A stretch of DNA of 64,000 bases from Cyclospora cayetanensis (Eukaryota > Apicomplexa > Conoidasida > Eucoccidiorida > Eimeriidae): NCBI RefSeq assembly GCF_002999335.1, contig NW_020312084.1, forward strand, positions 1 to 64,000, read 5' to 3'. Below the pieces are notes generated by a model. The model ran no database searches. It was not told the origin of the DNA and saw nothing but the letters and a program-made list of their open reading frames with translations. Of the stretch, positions 27,467 through 37,457 are shown piece by piece. Within the stretch, counting starts at the first letter, position 1; each line of letters begins with the position of its first letter. A program made the translations under genes and the position numbers.

Positions 27467-29138
27467 CTACTCATGAGGGACCTTGGCATCAAATTTCGGG
27501 GGCAGCAGCCCGTAGGGTGCTTGCGACTGCTCTTGCGGCTTGGTTTCCCATTTGCACCTGCAGCAGCAGCAACGGCTGCTGCTGCCACTACCTAAATAGC
27601 CCTCCGGCAGTGTTGCAGCAGGCAGTACCAGGCGTAAGAGGATGCCTCTGAGGACGAATGCTGTGAGGCCTGTGAATAGCACGAGAAGCAGCACCTGCTC
27701 GCGGAAGCTGCCACCTCAAGGGCCCACGGTAGAGAGTTCTAGAAGCTGCATGTGTGCAGGGTTTAGCGAGGCACTCGCTTGTAAGGAACTCACCCCATAT
27801 AGGATACTGCTCAAACATGAAATGTGGGAGCCTGAGCACACTGGCGAAGGGTCCATCATCCTTCTGTTGCTCCGCCTGCGGCTGCCGCTGCTCCTGCTGG
27901 TGGCGTTTTAGCTGCTGTAGTAGATCTTCTAATCGGACAAACAATAGAGCCTGCACTTCCTCAGGGTTCGGCTGCAGCAAAGACGCGTCCACCTCCCGCA
28001 TCGCCACGCCGATGACTGGATGGAGAATAAATCCCGAGAGAGAGAACACCTGCACAAGCGTACAAACCCCTTCGCGCCTCACACTCAAGCTGCACTGCTA
28101 CCTGCGTGCGGAGTGCACAACCACTGCATGCAACGGCGCACACGCAACCACGAATAAACAGCGCGCCTCTTCAATCAACTGGTAGGGGCTTAGCAACAGC
28201 ACTGGCAAAGAATCGATACGGCGCAACACATCAGCCTAGCAGCACTCGCAGGCAAGACTGCAAGAGGGGCGAAAGCCGCTGCGCTAGCCAGTGTCAGAGC
28301 CCACAGGCTGCGTACGGCCGACAATGCGTATAGGCCCAATATTCCCTATTTCTTCGGCTGTCTCTCTCAAGGCTGCATCCTCGGGTGTCTCTCCAGGCTC
28401 CATTACACCTCCAGGGAAGCACACCTGCAAGCACCAGCAATCCGTGTGCAGGGAGAACCCCATGAAAAGCCTCTGCGTGGCTGTGGAGGCATCCACTTGT
28501 AGGAGGCTGCAGCGCCTGCATGCGCATCTATTGCAAGACTCGTGCGCGCATACTCGTGGTGGTATACATGCTAACCATGGGGCCCTAGGAGCGCCAGCCG
28601 GCAATGCAGATCTGCATAGTGCGTAAGAGGGGAGCTCTCAAAGAATTGGCAGCACATTAAGACGCAGAGCTTCTCCTAGAGAGACACCGCACCAAAACCT
28701 ACCTGATTGCTGTGGTTTGAGAGGAAGGGGCTTCTCAGGGTCAAGAGACAGCACGCCTCCCCGTTGGTGTTGTTGCAGAGTGGCACCTGCAGCAGCAGCA
28801 ACAGCGGCAGCAGCAGCTATACCAGGACCCTTGAATGCAGCCCAACAGACTCAGTCCGTCTGTATAGTCCATAGCGCGAGACGGAACAAACATACCAAGA
28901 CAGCAGCTCGCCGTATGCGTAGGGGAGATTCTGCCTCTGGCCGCTGCTGCTGCTCCTTTTGCTGCTGCTGCTCTTGCGGCTGCTGGTGCCCCTGTCTCTG
29001 CAGGGCTTCAGACAAGGCCATGAGGCGCTGTACTGATGGGGTGGCTGCGGTTGGATGCAGTGGCAGCAGCTGCAGGTGCTGCGATGCAATGATGGCAGCC
29101 ATTGTGTCTATAAGGGAGGTCGTGAGTCGCAGCGGCAT
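27467..29138 (-). CDS. Nudix CoA diphosphatase (NUDT7/8-like)
   Basis: A Nudix hydrolase of the coenzyme A diphosphatase group, which cleaves CoA to phosphopantetheine and adenosine 3',5'-bisphosphate. Exons: 29138-28896, 28786-28703, 28424-28305, 28049-27794 and 27669-27467; in phase, 301 residues. The CoA-pyrophosphatase signature LLTLRSPFLSNHSNQ-VCFPGG spans the second intron, directly followed by the Nudix box with Gly115, Glu121, Arg129-Glu130 and Glu133-Glu134 in the canonical spacing GX5EX7REUXEE. The IWG-LTA motif near the C-terminus is also split by an intron and matches the family. Residues 1-75 and the loop near residues 185-205 are Gln-rich. The C-terminal ~65 residues are Leu-rich, then a Cys/Ser run; the Leu-rich part could be a membrane helix, which is not usual in the family. 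Confidence 0.92.
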
Positions 29139-30163
29139 CGCTGTTGCTGGGACCGCCTACCTCCCCCCCAAAATTTTTCAAGAGCCAAAGTTTTAGAAGC
29201 TTCAGCTACAAAGGTGTACAGACACACGAGCGGAGAGGGTATTTCTCTTGTTGCCGGCAGCAGCTGCACCGGTGGCTAGTGATTCTGCGAATATTGCGAC
29301 GCGCAGCTGGAGAAGCAGCCACTATTAGTGCCGGCTGTAGAGCTAAGATGCTGCTATTGTATTCGCGGCTCTGCTTCCGGCCGCTTCAATGAAGCAGCAT
29401 CGAGTTACTGGAAATCGACGCTGCTGCTTTTCCTAGTTTGCGCAGAAGGCTGGAAGGTGCGTATGCATATGTGTGTATGTATGTGTGTGTGTACATATGT
29501 GCGTGTATGTATGTATGTGCATGTGTGTGGATGTGTGTATATGTTTGTGTCGAGCTGCATGCTTTGGCAATGAAACAGGCGCATGCACACCCATGGGGAT
29601 GCACAGAAGAAGGGCAGCGGCTGCACACGCTTCAATACGAGATCGAAAAAGGCATAGTTTCGAGGTGTGGCTGCCTAGGGATCGAAAAGAGCAGTAGAAG
29701 ACAAAGGGAGGTGGTACTCTTCCCGCCTTTCAGTGAATGCCATGTCGGCTGCGGCCCCCCGCATGCAGCCGACAGCAGCCGCAGATGCCACAGCATCGGT
29801 GGCGGCGGCAGTTGCTGCGCAGTGTTGCTAATTCCTTTTTTTCAGCAAAACTGCAGCAACACTTAAAATGTACATATATTGGATGTGCGCTAAATTAAAG
29901 CCCCTGAGGGCAGCTTGTCCTCTTCGCTAGTCGGGAGGGGGGGCGGAGGGGAGCATGATCGCTATGAGGTTCCCTCCCATTTCGTGCAGTCCGCATGCTA
30001 CTTCCGCTGCTGGCTACTGACTCCATGAATCTGATTCTCCCCTCCGCTGCGGATTCTCCTGCTGCTGACGCCTAGCCGCCCGAGCCTGTCTTGCAGGAGC
30101 AACGGTTGCTGCTGTTGCTGTCGAATGGGACCACCCTCTACCAAAAGGGCTTCATAGCCAGCA
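29139..30163. other. divergent spacer between Nudix and TyrRS genes
   Basis: About 1 kb shared by two divergently transcribed genes, so it should hold both promoters. It contains the TG-rich repeat at 29459-29551, a G-rich run at about 29935-29955 and C+T-rich sequence before the TyrRS start. No TATA-like or initiator element can be assigned. Confidence 0.55.
29459..29551. repeat. TG-rich microsatellite
   Basis: An imperfect mixture of GTATG, TGTG and CATG words, about 93 bases, alternating purine and pyrimidine almost throughout. It lies between the divergent Nudix and TyrRS genes. Confidence 0.93.
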
Positions 30164-33098
30164 ATGAAGCCTCAACTGCAGCACAGCCTACGGCCTCCGG
30201 TCCTGTTATTCGTGCTGCTGCTGCTATTGCTGCTTGGGTGCTCATGCGCTGCCTCGCCGCACCAAGGCTGCGGCTGGGGGTTGAACTGTCCATCTCGCTT
30301 GGTGGTTGCCCCCCCCCCACATATTTCTGCCGCCAAGAAAAGCAGCATCAACGCGGCGTGGAAGCCACACACTGGCAGCATCGCCTTCTGCAGCCCCTCC
30401 TGCAAGAGGAGCAGCTTTCCCGGCAGCAGCGCGGCTGCCGTGTTTATCGGAGGCAGCAGACAGCATGTGTGCCCTTTGAGAAAAAACTGGCCTAGTGCTG
30501 CCAGGACTACTCGAGCCTTTCTTCTTAGTGGCTCCAAAGCTACCAAAGCAACAGCACTACCATCGCCAACACCTCTGCCCCCCGATGCAGCAACAGACGC
30601 CGATTTAGCTGCCGCAGGCCGTCTCTGGGAGCCGGCAAACGCAACCCTAAGAGACTTGTTGCAGCGACGGCTGCTGGCGAACGTCAGCGACATGAAGGCT
30701 CTCGAGGCGCTCCTCGCGACGCCCCCCCCCCCCGACAGCGGGGGGAGTGCCAACGCAGCCTGCGCGGGAGTATCAGCGAAGAGGGCACTTTCGGAGCAGC
30801 CTCCGCCACTTTCCGAGGCTGTGCCTCACGTCCATGTGCGACAATTTCCTCTGTACACCCCCCATGATGGTAGCGGGGGGAGCAATGAGGCCGAAGGAAC
30901 CGCTCCCGCCGTATCCTTCTACATGGGGATCGACATGACTGGCCCTTCGCTTCACGCAGGGCATTTACTGCCGCTGCTGCTTCTGCGTCGGCTCTGGCTG
31001 CGTGAGGGCATACAGCCTGTGCTCCTGCTGGGTACCATGACTTCGCGTATTGCGCTGCATGTGCGGAGAGGCGGCTTCTGCGGCAGCGGCAGTGGCCCCT
31101 GCAGCAGCACAGAGGAGCTCTCGCTGCTTCGACTCCTCGGCTGCGGCAATTGGAACGCGTGGGATGCGGAAATCGAAGCCAACTGCCACGCCGTGCTGCA
31201 GCAACTCCGCCGCATTTTCAGACCGCCTCCTGTGGCCAGGCAAAAGCAGCAAGCGCCGCTCCCGACCCCCCTCGTCGTGCAGAACGATACTTGGCTCGAC
31301 AGCATCCCCCTAGGGGCTTTCCTTGCATGCGCTGCACGCCGCCTGCCTCTCGCCGACATCCTTCCCCGCAGCATGGCGAAGGGGGCGGAGCGGCACTTCA
31401 AGCCGGAGCCAGCAACAGCAGCACCAGCAAGAGCACCGTCCGGCAGCTGTGGAGAGGCCCCCTTGGCGCCTGGGGATTTTACAGCGCCCGTAGAGGTGGC
31501 TGCTGCCGATGTGCGAAAGCAGAAGCAGCACCAGCAGGAGGAGGCGCAGCAACAACAGCAGGGGCAGGGGCAGCAACAGCAGCAGCTGCTGGGTGTCGGT
31601 ACAGCAGCGGCGACTGCTGCAGACATCGGCTACGCGTTACTGCAAGCGCTAGATTTCGTGCTGCTTGCGCGGTGTCTCCGTTGTTACTGCCAGATCGGGG
31701 GCAGAGATCAATGGAAGAACATATCCACGGGCCTGCACGTAGCTCGGCGTCTGCTTCAGGAGCAGCCGCAGTACAGACACAGTGCGCAGCAGTTGGTGGG
31801 GGTGACCACAGAGTTGATGGAGGGGCCAGGGGGAATTAAGATGGGAAAGAATGCGGCGCCTGCAGGGGCCCCTCTGTGGCTTTGTCCTTCGCGCTGCAGC
31901 CCAGTAGATTTTTGGCAGAACTGCAGAAACACCGGCGATCAAGACATCCAGAGGTGGGTAGTGTGCTCCTTCTGGCCTTGATACAACTGCATGGGGGCTG
32001 CAAGGATGTGGCTCCTGCTGCTAGCCTCGACGGAGGGGTCGTTTTTGCTGTTTTCTGCGTTCCTTCCGGCACGACCTGCCAAAAAGAAGGGCCACTCTCT
32101 CGGCTGGTGCTAGACGGGGGGACTGCTGCATCTCGGGTGCAGTCTCTTCTACCGCGCTGCCTCCTCTTGTGCGTCTGCGCTTTCGCTGCAGGATGCTTCT
32201 CTGGTTCTCGGATCGGCCGGCGCAGGAAATTCTGATGGACACCCGCGATGAGTCACCAGCCAATATCAACAGGCTCAAGGTGAGCCCCTGCGGCGCTTGC
32301 TGCTCTTGCGGCTTCTGCGAACGCGCGCACCAGCTGACTCCGGTGCTGTAGCTGCATTTATGCAGGGAAGGTGTGTGCACCTTGGTACTGCTGCAACTGC
32401 TGCGCTACTGTGTTCTCTGCTGCAGGTGGCTTTCGCTGACGAACTGACGCTGCTAGTCCACGGCGAGGAGGGCCTGCAGCGGGCGCACGCCGCTGCGTCT
32501 CTTCTTTCTCGCCATCGCGGCAGCAGTATTACTGGCAAAGAAGCCAGGACGGGTGATAGCAGCGGCAGCAACCAAAACAGCAGCAGCAACACCACCACCC
32601 CCACGGCAAATGACGGAGCTTCCTCATTGCCAGTAGAGCTGCTACCCACGCATTTTATTTCATCAGCCGACTTCGCCGAGGTAAGCCACAGCAAAAGGGA
32701 CAGTAGCTGCGTATCTACACCCAGTGGCAGCTGCGCGCACGGCACGTTCCACACAGCAACTCTTGTGCCCCTTGCTGTGTATGTCTTTGCACCAGGAGCA
32801 GGGGCCTGCGCTGCCTCGTGTGATGCGTGCTGTCTCCCTGGCGGCATCTGCCCTAGAGGCCTCGCGGCTCATGAGAGGGGGCGCAGTACGTCTCAACGGC
32901 GAGAAGGTCACAGATCCGAATCGGCGATTGATGCTGTTCGATTTCAAACAGCAGAAACCCCCAGAGGGGCAGGCACCCGCACTTGCTGTGCTGACAGTTG
33001 CAAAGAATCGCGTTGCAGCTTTGGCTGTGAAGGAGTCTGAAAGTCGGGGGCCCTCTCCCCACATCTGGGGGGCTTCTGAGGGAAGAAACACGCACTAG
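30164..33098 (+). CDS. tyrS: bacterial-type tyrosyl-tRNA synthetase, probably apicoplast
   Basis: Charges tRNA-Tyr with tyrosine in an organelle. Exons: 30164-31953, 32192-32279, 32426-32680 and 32796-33098; in phase, 811 residues, about twice the bacterial enzyme. It begins with a classic signal peptide (LLFVLLLLLLLGCSC) and a Ser/Ala-rich leader, as expected for apicoplast import. The HIGH motif is HAGH (264-267) in GPSLHAGHL. The block GGRDQW (512-517) and the KMSKS equivalent KMGKN (559-563) follow. The LVHGEEGLQRA block is in exon 3 and an S4-like RNA-binding domain (EASRLMRGGAVRLNGEK) in exon 4. HAGH and GGRDQW are about 100 residues further apart than in bacterial enzymes, because of Gln/Ala/Pro-rich insertions. 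Mitochondrial dual targeting cannot be excluded. Confidence 0.93.
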
Positions 33099-33758
33099 GT
33101 GTGGATCTGCGCCACCGTTGCACCTACCGCATCGGCAGCTTTTCTACTACAGTTGGTGCCATGCAGCAAGCTTGACGCCTCCGGGCAGCGTCATTCCAAA
33201 GGGCGCAGATGTAGGACGCTCTCCCTTGCTGGTTAGAGACAGCGGGGCAGAGCCGAACCCACAGAGGGAAAAAAGGAAGTACAGAGAGAAACATCGCTGC
33301 TAGACAGTCCATAGAAAGAGTAGGAGTCTGATGGGGGGTGTGCCGTGCCTTGCCTGCTATGGCTGCTGCAGTCACGTTCAGCGCTGCTGTTCTTGGCTGC
33401 GCTGTACGCAAGGACTGCATGGCAGCGCGGGCAGAAGGGACAGAGCAAGGATCACTCAGAGGACCAAACACACGAAGTTACAGGGAAATAGGAGGAGCAC
33501 AGAGGAGGGAGAACAGACACGGAAGGATGTGGCAAGAGGGCTGGAAGGGGACACAAAAGAGCAAGCCTATTAGGGGATGGGTGCTCCGTGGGCAGGAGAA
33601 AAAAAGCACCACTGAAGAGCGAGCGTTAATCCTTTTACTAGCATTTTGTTGGTTGCTGTCCGGCAAGCCGCAGTTCTCTATAAATCTGCTCTGCCCGAGC
33701 TAGCGTCAGGCCCAGCAAGCTTTAACATTAGATGAGGCAGTTACAGCTGAGACGGCGG
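33099..33758. other. convergent 3' spacer
   Basis: 660 bases between the TyrRS stop and the stop of the Cys-rich gene on the other strand; presumably the two 3' UTRs. One strand is purine-rich around 33480-33600. No feature is recognised. Confidence 0.55.
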
Positions 33759-35333
33759 CTAGTAAAGGCTGGCTGAGAAGGCGCCCGTGGGGAGGGGGTA
33801 TAGGGGCCGTTGTTGTTGAATGATCACGTTGGGGGGTTCGGATGTTCCCTCTGGAGGCAGAAGGCAGAGCTGTCTTTCCCTGGCTCCTCTATCGTGAGGT
33901 CTGGGTTGTCTGAAGGGGAGTGGTCCGATCTTGGCTTTAGCATGCTCCAGGTCGTCTTCAGCTTTCTGCAACACCACCTCTACTAACCTCTGAGTCACAG
34001 AGCTGGGGCGCTCACAGAGGGGGAAGTGTGCCTTGTGTAGCTTTCGCATGGAGGCCCTGAGGAACTGCCTGCCTTGATCCATCGCCAGTGCAGTTAGCTG
34101 GTTCCCAGTGCCACTGTAGGCCATGTAGCAGAAGCTGGCTGCGAGATGCGCCGTAAGCAGCTCTTGCTCATACTCTAGGCGCTCGCAGAGAGCACGACAT
34201 ACAGCTCTTCTTTCCAAGATATCGGGGTCCTTCCTGCACCAGCAGGTCAGCTTGTGGCATAGGGGCCTCCAGCAACGGCACAGACGCAACAAGCACTTCC
34301 AGCAGCAGTAGAGACAGCAGCAACAGCTGCAGCACCACTTAAAGAAGCAGCCACACTGGACTCGCATACACAGTCGTGGTAATGTATCTCCATCTGCTTG
34401 GCGCTTTGCTATGAACTTCCTGAAATCCGGACCCGCCCACCGGATGTACATCTTTATCGCTTGCTGTAGATGGAGGGACGCCGTATACAGCTGCTTGTCC
34501 CCAACCCTATATCTATGCGTCCTACACCGTATACAACTGCGAATGCATTTGGACTTTTTATGAAAGAGAGTCTTTTCGATGCACCAAAGTGGGGCCTCCA
34601 CCTGTGCGATCTGCCGTAACACGACTTTCTTCATGTGTTTCTGCTTCCGAGTGGCTGTTCGTATAACCTGGTTGCGCATGCGGTGAGTAGTCTCCAACAG
34701 CAAGCCATGCGCACTGTCAATCAAGATAGCACGGGAGCACAGTCGCTGTCTTCTGAGTTGCTTTTTTCGCTTCCGACGGGTTAGCCGCCGACTCTTTCTT
34801 CTATGATCACAGAGGGGATCGACCGCAGAGACGGCTGAGAACGCGCACCTCAGACAACGTGTACGATTGCAACCACAGCAGCACCAGAGCTACCACCACC
34901 CCTAGAAACAGCACTTGAGGCAGTGTTGTTGCTGTTGCCACAGCGGGGAGGGCTCAAGGTGTAGCTCGTATCGCTTTGTCTATCGAGGCGACTCCAAAAG
35001 AATATTGTAGATTGAGCACAAAGGAGGCTCTATACAGCTGAGCCAGGTGCATACGACTGGATACAAGGCCACGGCAATTCGGAAGAAGTATGAACAACAA
35101 AAAAAGGGGGCAAGGCAGCAGATTGAAGAGCGCACGGTCCAGCGGTCCTTATAGAAAGGCCACGAGTGAAGCGGGATGTCTAAACTCAGCTCAAGAGAGA
35201 AAAGCATAAGCAGAGAGCAACAACATTATAAAGCAAGCTACTTGCCATAGACTTTCCTCTGGTGACGCTTTCGCCGAATGCATCCACAAAAGGCGCGGCA
35301 GGGGAGGCACTTGCAACACGGGCAGAACACCAT
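33759..35333 (-). CDS. Cys-rich putative membrane protein, function unknown
   Basis: No known family recognised. The long last exon is convincing: it is open over 320 codons with mixed, basic, repeat-free composition and ends at 33759. My model adds three upstream exons: 35333-35242, 35184-35036, 34901-34849 and 34745-33759, all in phase, 426 residues. The N-terminus is a Cys cluster (MVFCPCCKCLPCRAFCGC), followed by two hydrophobic stretches (about residues 55-100), a basic region, and near residue 240-280 a second dense Cys cluster containing CFFKWCCSCCCCLYCCW. Such clusters suggest palmitoylation or membrane apposition, which is inference. The first three exons and the start of the last rest on splice phase only; the acceptor at 34745 is purine-rich and weak. 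Confidence 0.55.
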
Positions 35334-37457
35334 CACCTCAGTAAGCTGATGGTGTAACAGCTGCTTCTAGCAAATGACTTCTGCTCTTTTGGGCAGTTCC
35401 CGTGCGTGTGTGTCTTGTGGCAGGCCATGTGCAGCCCTTCATTAGCCCCTTCACTAAGCCTCCCTGAGAGCTTTTATCTCTCTCCTTTTCTGGCTCTGTA
35501 TCTCTCTTCGTGTCTAGGAGTGCCTTTCTGAGTCTCGGGCCTCTTCTTTGTTTTTTGTTTCTACCAGTGTTGCAGGCCTTCAGAGAAAGACAAACAGCTT
35601 CCTGCCTTGTATCCTCAATGCCCTTCCAACTTTCTTTTTCTACTTGCCATCTCGCACATTTGGCTTGCCATCTGTTCTTTTTGAGTCGAACGCTTTTGTG
35701 CGCTCCTCTCTCTGGCTTCCCTACCCCTCTGCTTGGTCACTGTGTCGCACAGTTAGTGCATGTGGCTGCTCAGGATCTCAGAGTGAGGGTCTCAGCCTTC
35801 ATCCAAGATGCTGTGTGGCCCAGCAAGCACCACATTTTGCCCATGTGCAGACAAAAGCGGTACTACAACGATGCTGACGTGCAAGTGGAATCGGGGGCTG
35901 GGTGGCAACTGGTGTCCTCTTCCGTGAGTACTGGTTCCCGTCCGTTCGCAGGAGGCTCGAAGAAATAACACTTTTCAAGGCTCTCAAAAGTAATTATAAA
36001 GCTACTCGGGGGTGTCTAACTCCCCGTCTGATGACCTTGAGAACGATTGCGGGCAAAGGGACTCTCTGATGTGGGAGTTGGCGTCGTTTAGAGGCATCCA
36101 CTCAAAGGGCCCTCGAATATATGGGTAGGATCTGCAGTTGCAAGCAAATTAAAGGACGGTTTTCGGGCTCTTTTCTCTATGGGATGAAGCAAAGTGCATC
36201 TCTTCTCCCCGATTCTCACGCACGGGGGATTGGCCACCCGAGAGCGTAGCTGGAGGGCTGCTAGGGAACTCCCGCAGACACCTTACAGAAAATCTGGAAG
36301 GGGTCTTCTCCTAGAACTGCCTGAAATAACTTTTATCTTCGTTCCAAAGTTTAATTTGTACATCGAAATAGCAAAATTACCTTCAATTGAAGCGCTGGCC
36401 AACAAAACCAGATACGGTCACCTGCGAGCCTGTGGTCCTTCACAGCATTTTTTGCGCCGTGCCTGCTCTTATCAAGGGTTGACAGCGCAGCAGCGACTTG
36501 AATCTAGAGAGGTGAAGGGCCCAGAAATTGGTTGTTTGTGCAAGGGGAAAAGACTGGTGAGGCCATCAATGACAATGGACGCGGAAAGCCAGCAGTCACT
36601 GATGGGGCGTGGCGATAGCAGCAAGGTCACCTGCCGCAAGTTGGCAGCTGCAGACCTCTCTGCAGAGTTACTCCTCGAACACGTAACCGCTTTTCTTATC
36701 TGTTTCACCACCTTTTAGTGTATCGACATATGAAGAAGTCTAACTCGCTCTGCAACGGCAACGCCCTCAAGCTGGCAGGCAGCAGGCTGAGGCATTGCAC
36801 ACTCCGCCGGGTGTACGCATACCTGAATGGCACATGAAAAGTCTGAATGTGGCAGCCCAAACCATGAAAAAAGTAGGCTTGAGGAGCTGCAGGTCTGAAG
36901 CACCAACACAAGCGACAACTACGTGTGCTTCAAAGCAAGGGCGTCCTAGCCTCGCCTCCCAATCAGGTGTCTCCAGGGGCGGCTCAACAGCAGCACTGAT
37001 GCCTTCAACCTTGCTCATTCCTGCGAAGCGACAAAGGAATCGACAATGCCAGCATGAGCGCCAATACCACTACCAGCGGCAGCACCAACACCGACAGAGG
37101 GAAGGGCGGGAGAAGCACCCAGTCATTATTCGCCTCAACAGAGATGCTGGAAGCAGAAGCACTTTTCGTAACTGCAGAATTCGCACCGACAACCGCCTTC
37201 AATCATTTCGATTTCATCTCACAAATGCTCTTTCCAATAACCAGGTAGGCATACGCGGAACTTATTGCTCATGGTGTTCTCGCTGATGGTTCTGAGGCTG
37301 CAAATGGGGAGAGGAGGCCATACATATGGCTATATGCTGATGATTATACTGCTAGAGCCCCTGGAAAAACACAAGAGCAAAGCCAACTAGGTACAAAGAT
37401 TACAGGCTATAACTGTGGTTTCAGCTTGAACTCTGATGTTTACTGTCCCGCTTTTCA
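35334..37457. other. spacer with unexplained open frames
   Basis: About 2.1 kb between divergent genes. It contains T-rich, C+T-rich sequence (35480-35700), a + strand frame at 36194-36718 without recognisable domain, and at 37054-37530 a + strand frame interrupted by a single TAG (37246-37248) that reads protein-like on both sides. The latter may be one or more 5' exons of the Gln-rich gene or an unrelated broken gene. Confidence 0.5.

Noticed and set aside
36194..36718. 174-codon + strand frame as a gene
   Set aside because: No domain, no splice context and no consistent composition; treated as chance in an AT-richer spacer.
37303..37400. YADD-containing frame suggesting a reverse transcriptase
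   Set aside because: Only the four-residue motif fits. No other reverse-transcriptase block, long frame, LTR or target duplication was seen nearby, so it is not called a mobile element.
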